Source of the DNA: Typha latifolia
Lineage: Eukaryota; Streptophyta; Magnoliopsida; Poales; Typhaceae
Direction: 5' to 3'
Assembly: GCA_019914945.1 (NCBI GenBank)
Contig: CM034107.1
Location: 3,782,001-3,846,000, forward strand
Length of the DNA stretch: 64,000 bases
Below, piece by piece: positions 12,281 through 23,965 of the stretch (the first letter of the stretch is position 1; each line of letters begins with the position of its first letter). The notes under the pieces were generated by a model that was not told where the DNA came from, ran no database searches, and saw only the letters and a list, made by a program, of their open reading frames with translations. The position numbers and the translations under genes were made by a program.

Positions 12281-14998
12281 TGTAACGCCCCCGCCCGGCA
12301 CGGGTACGTGCACGCCCACGCGCCCACACCGCACGCGCGGCGCATGCGACAGGACTGGCGGGGCCCGTCATACATAGATACTCTCCTGTACACATACAAT
12401 CATGGCATCATCAAATACTACCTGCTAACATATCCATGATCACATAACCTATCACCAATTAAATCATATTATTAACCAAATAAACATGTTAACATATGAA
12501 CATCCAAATCCACAATAATATACATTAAACCACTACATAATCTGGCAGGACCCACATAGGCCACAACAAACCATCAAGATACAACTAAAATGACTAATAT
12601 AATAGTACACTATTATTCGACCTGTATTATACAATTCATCGTCTAATACAACAGAGTACAAATATCAAATACTAGTAGAACTCAATTCCTATATAAACTA
12701 TCATCTATACCGTCTCGCATATATAGCTCACATCATCATCGCTCTAAAATATCTTCTCAAGATATCTCAAGTCGCTATCACATACCACGTATCTGAGGGG
12801 GTTAGAAAAGAAATAAAGAGAGTCATGAGCAAAAGGCTCAGTGAATAGTCTTTACCCCGAATTAGTGATGTCAAACAAAGAGTAAATCATGTACTGGATA
12901 ATATGAATCAGAAAGAGCATTATGTCATGAATGAGTATATGAATGTTCCTCAATAATACATAAATGAAAAATAGATAATATGTCATGTCATAACTGGTAG
13001 AATATATAATCCTCGACAATGTATAAATAAATCTCCATGTCATACCATCATCATAACTCTCTCTCAAATATGACACATGATGCATGCCGATCATGACCAT
13101 GCTATGATATCAAATGCAACCATATATAATGCATATTGATCACTCGATAATCAGGTTACCAAATGATAATGAAATCATATGCATTTTTCAACATCACAAT
13201 CATTAATCATCACCGACATCTTGGTATAATTTCATCATAATAAACCACTGTACACAGTCAACACCCGATACTCGGTCTCAACATCATGCCCGAAGGCTCA
13301 GAGCATACTCTGCCATCTGCAAGGAGTATCTCAAATATAATCATACACTGCCATCCGCTAAGGGTATCAACATCCATCTAGACCGGGCACTCTTCTAGCT
13401 GATAGAAACCTCGTGAGGATAACTCGCCACATATGCCCTAGCGAACGGCATGTGTCCGAATGTCTACTGCGCACACAGACTAACGACCTCGGACGTAAGG
13501 CCAACATGATCGCAACTATGTTGAACGATCAATCATCTACCAAGTGCGTCCTAACCCTCGTGCCCACTCGGGTATCCTCACGCTTTCTATCAACTATCCT
13601 ATCAATCACATTTTATGCTTTTATTCTAAATGACAGATCATATGCATATATCCAGTACGATAGCAAGTCAATGCATAACAAGAATTTAGGTGGAATAAGA
13701 ATCAAGAGAAAATGATGCAATGTAGTCTCCAACTGTATCGTCAACATATACATACTCATGTTAATCTATTATATGCATACTCATGCTATAGATCAACTCG
13801 ATAAACAATCATAACGGTAGAATCATCTCTCATGATCTCTATATATCACCAATGTGCTCATATCCCAGGTCAACCTAATCAGATGCATGATAAAATATGC
13901 TCGACTGTAATTATCTCTATATAAAGTCATATAATCATGCTAGAGGCCAAAACATGCATGCACATAATATATAATATAACCTAATTTGAGAAAGGGATCT
14001 ATGGGATAAAACTACTCACATCTTATCAGAAGACTCAATACACGTATCCCTCGGGTCCATCAATCAACCGCCACTCGACGCTGGTGAGATCCTTGGGGTC
14101 TCAAATAAGGGGGTTCAGAGTCTGAAAATGTTTAAGTAACATAAAGTTAGTTGTTTATCTGATTATAATTCGTTCGAGTAAAATATAATATTTTATTAGG
14201 TTTAATATTGATTAGATTTATAGGATAAATTTAATTGTGGCAATATTAATATGTTATTTATATTTATTTAATAAAATCCTAATTTGATAATTATAGAAAA
14301 TAAGTATATAGTAATTTATCTCCTTTTTATAAATAATCAAGACGACTATATATATGATTTAATAAAAATATAATTATAGAATAATATTATTAGTAGTTAT
14401 TTTGTAATACTTACTCTTATTTAACTAATCCTAGATTATACATAAAATAATCATTATGCTATTATACAAAAATAATCTGCAATTCTAGTATTCCATTTTA
14501 TACAAACTATTAGACAATACTAATATACTAAAAATAGACATATATAATATAAGTTAAATATAAATATAAGACTACATATATTCACTAATAAATAATAACT
14601 AAAACTCTAAATAAATTTATAGGCAATATTATAATTGTAATTAATAAATTATTATACTAAAATGCTTAGTAAAATTATATTAGTTATAAATTATCAAAAT
14701 AATTAATTACCTAAATAGACTATGTTACTTATCATTAGGAAGTAATTATATAAAAAATAATAATAATAGTCCTCTTCCAACACTGTCTGCTACACAACAG
14801 AGAGGAGGGGGCCAAGAATGGAGAAGAAGAAGAGAGGAAGAAGAAGAGAAAGAAAGAAAGAAGAAAGAAGAAGAAGAAGAAGAGAAGGAGAAGGAAGGGA
14901 GGCTCACCTAGGCTGCGGCAGTGGCGGCGGCGACGACGACAGCGACAGCGGCGGCTAGTGTTGATAAGAGAAGGGAGAGAGCTCAAGAGAGAGAGGTG

Positions 14999-15061
<63 letters not shown>

Positions 15062-15617
15062 GGTGCGGCGGCGACGACGGCGACAACGAGAAGCCGTCGG
15101 CGAGGAGAGAAAGAGAGGAGGGTAGAGAGAGAACGAGCAAGTTAGAGAGAGAGAGAAGGTGGTGAGAAAAGGAGAGGTGATAGAGATAGAGAAAGAGAGT
15201 TGGGTAAGAGAGAGAATGAGGGAGTTAGAGAAAGAGAAGGTGGTGCGGCGACGACGACGGCGGTAGGCCGACGTCGGCAAGGGAAGGAGAGAAAGAGAGA
15301 GCTCGAGAGAGAGAGAGAGAGAGAGATCGAAAGAGAGAGAGATTTAGAGGGAGAAAGAGAGAGAGGCAGTGAGGGTGGTGTTGCGGCGGCGACGGCAGCG
15401 ACGACGGCGGTAGATCGGCGTCGGTAAGAAAATATGTGAGAAAAGAGAGAGAGAGAGAGGGAGAGAGAGAATATGTGAGAGAGAAAGAGAGAGATATATA
15501 GAGAGAGAGGGAAGGCGGCGGCTGCGGGGCCCGCTGCAGCTAGCAGGTCCGGCTCGGTTGGCCGGGCTGATGGTTGTGGGCGCACGTGGCGCCCCAACAC
15601 GCGTCCACGTTGCAACA
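12281..15617 (+). mobile_element. Probable long solo LTR (Ty3/Gypsy type)
   Basis: The segment opens with TGTAACGCCCCCGCCC and can be closed by GTTGCAACA at 15617, giving TG...CA ends. It has no coding capacity. It carries features I associate with long LTRs of plant Gypsy elements: a GC-rich start, AAATAAAGAGAG followed by GAGCAAAAGGCTCAG near 12815-12842, and a block near 14060-14110 ending AAATAAGGGGGTTC. No matching 5-bp target duplication is visible (ATTTT on the left, CCAAT on the right), so the right boundary is uncertain and could lie in the AT-rich sequence beyond. The 14915-15540 repeats lie inside. Confidence 0.4.
14915..15540. repeat. Imperfect tandem repeat of GC-rich 'GGTGGTGCGGCGGCGACG' blocks and GA-rich spacers
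   Basis: A block starting GGTGGTGCGGCG followed by GACGACGGCG and a GTCGGC(G/A) end recurs near 15059, 15239 and 15375 (the last GGTGGTGTTGCGG), with a related block near 14918. Each is followed by 80-130 bp of almost pure GA sequence. A (TA)n then (GA)n microsatellite occupies 14999-15060. Long ORFs here are low-complexity artefacts rich in Ser/Leu or Arg/Glu. Confidence 0.8.
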
Positions 15618-16035
15618 CCAATATATATATATATATATTTTTCATTTTTGTCTCTTTTTTTTAATACATTATTATTAGTTATTATATTAATAATAATTAT
15701 TATTTATTTTTATTATTATTATTATTATTATTTTGGTTATTACAATTTTGATCATTTAGTTGTATTATTTTAACACATGTATAAAAGCTGATTTAAGATT
15801 TTTTAGTACATATAGGAGTAATGTGACTTTTGCGCATACACTATTTTACTCTGACATGATATTGAATTTATAAAAATAGACCTGCTTTAGATTTGGAATG
15901 CGATTTATTTCGATAAATAACGTTTAGGTGAGCTTGGTCAAAAACTCCGCTCCTTTTTCGAACCCGGCCGAGCGAAACATCTCCGACGAAGAGAGAGAGA
16001 GGGGAGGAGAGAGAGAGAGCAAAACATAAGCGTCG
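15618..16035. other. AT-rich intergenic DNA and SPCS3 promoter / 5' UTR
   Basis: It begins with (TA)n and ATT-repeat sequence. The last about 100 bp turn GC/GA-rich (GAGAGAGAGAGGGGAGGAG near 15990-16020), typical of the leader just before the SPCS3 ATG. No clear TATA box is seen. Confidence 0.5.
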
Positions 16036-19000
16036 ATGCATTCGTTCGGATACCGAGCGAACGCGGTGGTGACGTTCGCGGCGACGATCCTAGCCGCGAT
16101 CTGCACCATCGCCTCTCTCTCCGACAACTTCAACGTGCCCTCCCCTACTGCCGACATCAAAGTAATCTTAGCAACGTCCTCTTTATACCCCTCTATCCTT
16201 CTATTGTCTGATACCTAATCGTTTTCTAATTTTCGCAATCGACCTTTGAAAACTGGAATCGTCTCAAAAGGATGCTCATTTGAGTGGATTCTAGCGTCAA
16301 TATTTCTCTTTTTGTATCTTATGGGGAAATTTTAGTGCATCTCGATGTCAAATACGGGATTTGTTCTTAGTGTGTATGGTGTTGGTGGATCTGAGATAAT
16401 TGTTTTATGTTATCTCATTATTTTAGTATGAGTATCCTTCGTTATTAGGAGCTATTAAAAAATTTGGAGTTCAACGATATTCCTTTCGGGTATCTTTTTG
16501 CGACTCAAAATTTGGCTGTAAGAAGAATAAAATGCTCTAATTTTTCAGGCTTAAACTGCAGTATATTTATGAACAACAATAAAGCTGAACAATTTGGACA
16601 ATAGATGTTCGGTGAGAACCATCTGAGCAAATGAGCAATTTATTTTTCTTTGTACTCACGATTAAAGTGAGACCGTTAGTTTTTTCATTCAAATTAACGG
16701 AGTGCGTTTAAAAAATTTCAAAAATTGAATGGAGGGATGATCCCTCCATTTAAAAATTTTTACGGACAAAACGCCCTTCTCCTTATATATAAGTATTTCT
16801 TTCTCTTCAAAAGATACCGACATATTTTCTTTGTCCTTTGGTTTCAAGCTTTAGTTGTAATTGCGAAAGGAAATTAACGTTGGAGGAAACTTTTTTAATT
16901 ATGTTTATGAATCACAACTCTAAGTTAAACCACTTTTAGATGATTTTTCTGGCATAATGATAAACTCTGGGTTCTTCTGAATTGATGTGATACATATTCT
17001 TCCTATCATTTCAATAGGACAAAACTTAAACCTTGACCCAATGTTACTTATCATTTAATATGATATTCTGCTCGTGTATTCAAATAATTTATTCAACTGC
17101 AGGTCTTGAAGATAAATTGGTTCCACAAGCAAGCACATGGGAATGATGAGGTGATTTTCTGCCCCAGTTGTGTCATCTATCTTAAGAATCATTATATCTA
17201 TCCATTGTTTTAGTTGGTTTGCATGATTCATTAACATTCCATACTTCTCTTTCCATGAACCTCTGAAGGTTGTTATCATTAATTATATTGCATTACTATG
17301 CTGTCGTAACTCCTAGCAAGTTTAGGTAGCAATCATTATGAGATTGCATATCCCTAGTGTTTGTTGGTTGAATATTAAGTTATTAACTAGTTAGTATTTC
17401 AAATCAGGTCCTTTCTGTAGTTGGTGTTGATGTACTAGGAATAATGACAGATATCTGAGAATATCTTGCTTTTGTGTAGATAAGGTATCCTAGTGACCTT
17501 TTAATCATTTGCTTATGCATTTCGACATGTTATCTTTCTGTTAATGCATATATAGAATGTCAGACTGTGACGTGGTAATGAACTTCAGTAATGAGGGTGT
17601 TATTACCTAGTGTGTGGTGGTTATGGCATGCCTTAAGCATGTTGGTACTGCTGGCTCATTTCATAGAATTCACCTATCAGGTAATGGGAAAAATACTGTT
17701 TAATGTTTCATCTTGCCCCCATCCTGCATTGCCTGGAGACTTGTGCGCTAGAACATTCTTCTAGTTAGAAACTGATGTTATGATTTTTCATGATTTAAAG
17801 AATAATTGGATGCATGCTTGTTCACATGATACCAATTTATGATTATTTCCTACTCTATTGGGATATCTCATAGTTGTCTAGCCGCATGAGCTGAAATGAC
17901 TGTTCTTATTTGTAACTGTACCTTTTTATAGGAAAATCAAGAAGAAAGCTTGTCTTCATTATATCTACAGTTTATGCTTAATTGCTTATGCATCTAGTAG
18001 TAATCTTCCAGAATTTCTTCTATACATGGATAGATTTTAGACTAGGAGGATAAGATAATGTCTGATGCAGGGATAGGTGGAGCTGGAGTACTCTTCACTT
18101 TAGGCACAATAAATGTAAATGAGGGTCCTGTTTAAAATTATAAAAAATATCTTGAGCTGGTTAAACGATTGATTTCTTTCTCATATACAATGGCAGAATT
18201 TCCTTTTAGTCGTAAATTAGTATTTTTGTGATCCTTATTTCATTTTTCTGGAAGTTCTAATTCCAGGGTTAAAACTCTGAACTTAGTTATGCACCTTATT
18301 AATTTCTTTTCCTTCGTGTTATTTATCCTGTAACAATTTAAGTATTTACTTTACATTGTGTTTATACCAAGAGCATAATTACAATGGAACAAATTAATCT
18401 GCTCATATTCTGATGGGATATTGTTATCTACCCAACTTTGGTGTATTTGTGAAAGATTCAAAAATAGTATGACTGAGATATCTGACTTACTCTAATGCTT
18501 CAAGTGTTGCACTTTTTCTTTTTGCTTTTAGGTCAGCCTGACTTTCAACATATCGGCAGACCTTTCTTCTTTGTTCACTTGGAATACTAAGCAGGTGCAA
18601 AATTATAGATCATATTTGTTCCTCGTGTATATTTTCTACAATATGTGGAGACTGAAGACAATGAGTGGTGGTTGGATTATTTTTTCTTTTACTACTGGCC
18701 AGCATTTGTATTTTGTGTTACAATCTACCCTTGATATTTCTAGCTATGTCATGCACTGATATGTAATAGTTATTGTTCCAATTTGAAATACAATTTGCTG
18801 ATAAAAGATATCATAGCTTATTGTAATTTTGCAACTTCTTATACATTTGTCCCGGATGGACCTTAAAAGTGGGATTTTTTTCCATGAGAATTCCATTTCT
18901 CTGTAGATCATCTATAATTAGATATTATGTCAATTGTGATGAACAAGATATTTCTGGAAAAGCGATAAATATTCATCTGACATAAGTGTGGATGCATGGA

Positions 19001-22000
19001 GGAATGAAAATGGGGATAGACTTATCAATGAATTAATCTGATCTAAACCGCCTTAAAGGATTAGATGCTTGACAAGAAAGAAGAGTTAAAGAATTGACGA
19101 GTTAAGTAATTGAGAAGAATTTGATGCCTATTGCATAAAGGCAAATTTTTTTTATTCTTCTTTCTAATTTAAATCTGCTCTGACATGGATTTTTCATAAG
19201 CATCCTTTGAACTATTTCATCCTTATTTATCCAAATTTCTGGAAGTTGCTTGGTGATTGTGTTTGAGGTGTTTAAATGCTAAGTTGCTAACATTCTAAGT
19301 AGATCACAGATGCTTTATTATTATTTTTTTCTATTGATCTATCTTTACTCAAATGTACTTTTACTATACTTCTCTTTTTTGCACCATCTACAATGTAACC
19401 ATCTACTATACTTCTTGTTTGGTATTTCTCTTTTCTGATGTTGCACAATACTTTTTGTACTGTTTTCGATTTCTAGTTCCCTATGGTCACCATATCTTGA
19501 AGCTACAATGCAACTAATGTTGATTTGCTTACATTGGCACAATGTCCTAGATATGTATTCTTGCAGATTTTGAGTCATTACCTGAGATTTTTTGAAATTA
19601 GATTTCTTGACTTGGAGTTATGATTCTTACGATTTGCTTTCTTTGGTTGAAAATGACTACAGTTTTTGCAACTATTCTCTCAAGCTGTTGTCATATGTGA
19701 TTACAGGTATTTGTTTTTTTGGCGGCTGAATATGAGACCACTCAGAATGCGCTAAATCAGGTATTTCATTATATTTATCATTATAACCACTACTAGTACT
19801 GTAGGGAACCTTTGTTCCTCTTAGACATAATTTCACTTGATAAATTCTGGAGAGCACACTATCTCTTGCTTTCATATTCTAGAAGAAGAGCAGTTGCTCA
19901 ACAAGCCCCGTGACCTTGGATAGGGATAGGTTAGAGACTTAGAGTGTCATTAGTCGGGACTGTCGTTCTGTGCTCTTATCACACTTATCTTGTTCCTTTT
20001 AATAGAAATGTTGGACTTAGGTCAAAACTGTTGAAAACCACTAAAACTATTGATACTAAATTTCGGGATCTAATCAAAGTTGGAATTGCTTTTCTGAATC
20101 TTAAAGTCTTAACACCTATTAGTAATTCATTTCCTCATGGTGATTTGTCTAAACCAGTTAATGTGTAGCCTCCATCTAGCTTATTTGTTTCTGTGTCTCA
20201 TGTCGGTTGTCTTCGTCGAGCTAAATATAGACTTAAGCAAGTACCTCGTGCTTAGCTTGAGTGATTATTCTAACATTTTCGATCACTTTTGGGCTTGGGT
20301 CAGTTTTGATAGGATTGAGTGGACACTTGACTTGAATGGATGAAGATTTTCTTTATTTATTTGACAAGGTAGGCTTGGTGGAATTTCAAACTCATATTCT
20401 CCTACTCTGATACCATTATGTAATGGAACAATATTAGAGTTTATTCATTAGGAATGATGCTCAGATGTGCTTTTGTAGAGATCTAATAGCAATCAATCAT
20501 TAACATAATCGTTAGAATATGAAAAGTTAAAAGTTATTGCTTTTAATAGCTTTAATTTTAATATGAAAAGATAAAAACTATTGTTTTCTAATAGCTTGAG
20601 TTTTTTAGAGTTGGTGAGTTAACATTGGAGACTATTTAGCACGGATACTTTGTTTATCCTTCCATACCCAATATGGCCCGATACAAATTGAATAGGAATA
20701 GAGTATCCAGATTAAAATAAATTAATTTTAGTTTTCCAGTACGACAAGATTTAGCTCTGATACGATGAGATACAGCTCCGATATGGCGGGATATATATTT
20801 TTGATCATCCGATCCTTTTTTTTTGCTAACAGATGATACAAAACATATACGTTATATGTATATACGATCATCCACTCCTTCATGATACTTTTAGCTTTGT
20901 TTATTTGATAATGAATTAAATATATAATTTGAAAGCTGTTTAAAGATCCAAATTAGTTGTAGATGAATACTTGAATTAGATTTCAATGTCTCACTAACGT
21001 TTTGAATTTCATATTAATTTATGTTACAATGTTATATTTTAAAGTTTTAGGCATGTGATACTAAATTTGTAGCTTTTTTATGTTATTGTTTTTTTGCCAT
21101 ATATTATATTGATTGATAATAGATTAAAAATATATTATTTATTTATTGACATATCCATGCCGTATCCCTATATCTCATATCCACATCTGTGCTTTATATC
21201 ATGGAGATGATAGCAGGGATCCTGGGTTTAAATCCCAACCAGACTTACCTTGTTAATTCTTCTCAAACCATTAAAAATGTCTTGAGGATGAGGGGAAGTT
21301 TGAGATATAAACCACTGTTGGCTATTAGCTTGAGTTTTTAGAGTTGTCGATGAGTCAACACTAATAATAATGTCACCTACATGAAGTAGGAGAATGATCT
21401 ACCCCTCTAGTGATGACTAAAGTCTAAGCCCTGTAAGTTGTATATGATGACCGCACAAACATGGTGGTCATGAGCACTCTAAATAATTAAGATGCATCCA
21501 TGAAACGAGCAAGCATTGTTTTATGTGGAAAGTAATATTCATGCACAAGAGAAGGAGATATGCATCTTTTAGTTTGACCATGTCATCTGAAGGTGTGCTG
21601 GCAAGACCTGAAGAAGGTTTTCTTTTTTAGTTCTGAGAAATGGGGTTGATTATGATTATAATGTACTTTTAGTTCAGTTGTTATACTTGTTAAATTTCTG
21701 CTGCATCTAAATGCAGTCATAATCATGTAATACTTGTTAAATTTTTGCCGCATCTAAATGCAGTCATAAACATGTAACAGTGTTAATTGTTTGCCACTGT
21801 TAGAGCCTTGTATTAGGCACCTGAGCCCTTAGAGAGTAAAGAGTGTATGGAAACTTAATTTCTTCCTGAAGACATCTGATCCATGGCTGTAGATTCTTAT
21901 TCTATGTGCCCTTGAAAGTGTCTAATTTAAAATGGCAATATAAGTTAAATTTCTGATCTTCATTCTTCAGTTTCTACTTTTGCCATTGCATGTCTTGTAT

Positions 22001-22903
22001 CCTTTTTCATGCTTTTGTTTCATTATGACAGGTTTCTTTATGGGATGGTATTATACCATCAAAAGAGAATGCTAACATTCAGATTCTCACCACCAATAAG
22101 TATCATCGCTTCATTGACCAGGCAAGCAAATAGTTTCTTCCCGTGATCACCTATTTAGTCTGAATTATCATACATAAATTCTTGTACTGCAAGAACCTTT
22201 TCCTGGACATTAAGCACTTTATGAGTTACAAAATTGATTATTTTTGTGGAAAGCAAGTAAAAATGGCTGTACCTTTAATCATGTGGATCCTGATCCAATC
22301 AAGCAAATTATAGTTCAGGAGGATTTGAACACAGTTGTGGTAATTATAATATCTGGGATCAAGAGAATGAATTGATCCTGTAGTAGGATGCCAAATAAAT
22401 TCTTCGACCTGTTTCTGAAATAAATGATTACTTATCTAGCTCTTGACATCAGTCTGGAACATATGCATAGGTAATACTGATGGAATGTGATGGGTTTTAA
22501 GAACTTGGACACACAAGCAGAGCAATTACATGCTTGCTTACCATCCGAATAAAGAATTACTCAGCTTATTAGTCAGGTTTAAGTTTTTCTCTAGTAAGAT
22601 GGTTTTCTCAATTGAATCACATATATTTGTACTTCATGATTCACTGAATTCCTTTATTCATACTCCCCTGTTTTAGAGTTTTTGACTTGTTTACCTTCTT
22701 CCCTTCTTGTATGCATTTGCTTGTGCCTTAGTTGTACGCATTACTTTGAACTTAATTTTTCCTCCTTTTGATCACAGGGAAGCAATCTAAGAGGCAAGGA
22801 CTTCAATTTGACGCTGCACTGGCACATTATGCCCAAGATTGGCAAAATGTTTTCTGATAAAATTGTAATGACTGGGTATCGTCTTCCAGAGGAATACAGA
22901 TAA
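16036..22903 (+). CDS. SPCS3: Signal peptidase complex subunit 3 (SPC22/23 type), complete, 6 exons
   Basis: Exons 16036-16161, 17103-17150, 18532-18594, 19707-19760, 22032-22121 and 22778-22903 join to 507 nt (168 residues), the usual plant length, all in phase 0. The protein starts [19 protein letters not shown], has a single membrane segment at about residues 11-29, and then an ER-lumenal domain with [62 protein letters not shown] and the ending GYRLPEEYR. It is the glycoprotein-type accessory subunit of the ER signal peptidase, which supports the SEC11 catalytic subunit in removing signal peptides. Intron 5 (22122-22777) uses a GC donor, CAG|GCAAGC; without splicing there the frame meets TAG after three codons. 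Intron 4 (2.3 kb) carries repeat debris and a 47-bp tandem duplication. The end lies about 1 kb before SMC6. Confidence 0.97.
21684..21777. repeat. Two-copy 47-bp tandem duplication in SPCS3 intron 4
   Basis: The word starting TACTTGTTAAAT and running through GCATCTAAATGCAGTCATAA occurs at 21684 and again at 21731, with only a few mismatches. It is a recent local duplication. Confidence 0.9.
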
Positions 22904-23935
22904 TATTGTCTTCTGTCTCCATGCAATGTGTAATTCTCAACCAATAACTGGAGCTCAAGCATGTTCTTTAGAATTACACAATACTTGAATCCGGGCAAAC
23001 TGAGACCAAGATTTTTAATTAAAACTTTCTACTGTACACTATATAAGAACTATTTTGAACAGTGCTAAGTGGCTCTCACTACTCACTAGCTTTGAGCTAA
23101 GGGTTGCAATTAGATCTGGTTAGACGGACTTTTGTTGAGTTTTTGACCAATCTGTTATTTAAGGCATGTCCCTATTTCCTCTATCCTACACCTAGTTCCT
23201 GACAAACGAATTATGTTAGCTACCATGTAATATTTTCCATGATCTATTTTGGCTACCATGTCACACTTCCTACATAAATTTTACCACTTTGTAATCACAC
23301 AAAAAAAAAGAAAAAAGAAAAAAAAAACACGAAAAGTTTATGACAATCATATACATACTGAGCAATGCACCAAGGAGGATCATTTGGTTTGCATAAGATG
23401 TCCACAAGCTGTTTAGAGTCAAGCCCAACGATAATCTTTTGAAACTCTGTATTATCTTAGAATCGAAACTGTCAAATTTGTTTTATATGCAGCTTTTAAA
23501 TATAAATTAGGCATATTTATAATTTTACTTGTGCTTTATTGTTTGTTGTAAAATGTAATAATTACTTTAAATAAATTTACACAAGAATTTATATTTAATC
23601 ACTAATTATGAATAAATATGTTAATTGTACTAAGATAATTTTATCACAATGTGAAATAAAATTTTATAAATAATTTATCACATAAAAATATATAAGTAAG
23701 TATTTAATTGTGAAGTATATTTTGTGCACCAACCAAAAGGCACGGAGGAACGGATACTACTATATTTGGGGACATTTTCGTCCTTTTATGACCTTCACCC
23801 GTACTTTTTTTTTTCTAAGGGCGCCCAGCGGACTGCGCTACCCTCCCGTTTTGGCGGGCTGTCACTTCTCTCCTCTCCTTTTCCTTCCCTTCGTCTCCCG
23901 TCTCTCCGTCCTCGGTTCTCTCCGCTTCCCTTCTC
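22904..23935. other. SPCS3 3' flank and SMC6 promoter / 5' UTR
   Basis: The left part is AT-rich and contains a poly-A stretch near 23300. The right 150 bp are pyrimidine-rich (CTCTCCTTTTCCTTCCC style) and lead into the SMC6 ATG. A TATA-like ACTATATTTGG lies at about 23759. An upstream ATG near 23787 opens a frame overlapping the SMC6 start in another frame. Confidence 0.5.
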
Positions 23936-23965
23936 AAAACCCTAGATGGGCGACTCTAGGGTTTT
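23936..23965 (+). promoter_or_regulatory. Telobox palindrome enclosing the SMC6 start codon
   Basis: AAAACCCTAG at 23936-23945 and its exact reverse complement CTAGGGTTTT at 23956-23965 flank the 10-bp loop ATGGGCGACT, whose first three bases are the SMC6 start codon. AAACCCTA is the plant telobox (telo-box/site II promoters, bound by TRB-type Myb proteins). The second arm also encodes residues 4-7 of the protein. In mRNA the arms could pair as a hairpin around the initiator. Confidence 0.7.

Noticed and set aside
14735..15645. Several long Ser/Leu- or Arg/Glu-rich ORFs on both strands
   Set aside because: They are created by GA/CT and GCGGCG repeats, have no stable amino-acid composition outside the repeat and lack homologous motifs.
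21190..21260. tRNA- or SINE-like GGGTTTAAATCCC motif in SPCS3 intron 4
   Set aside because: A B-box-like word is present but no A box, cloverleaf or poly-A tail could be found.
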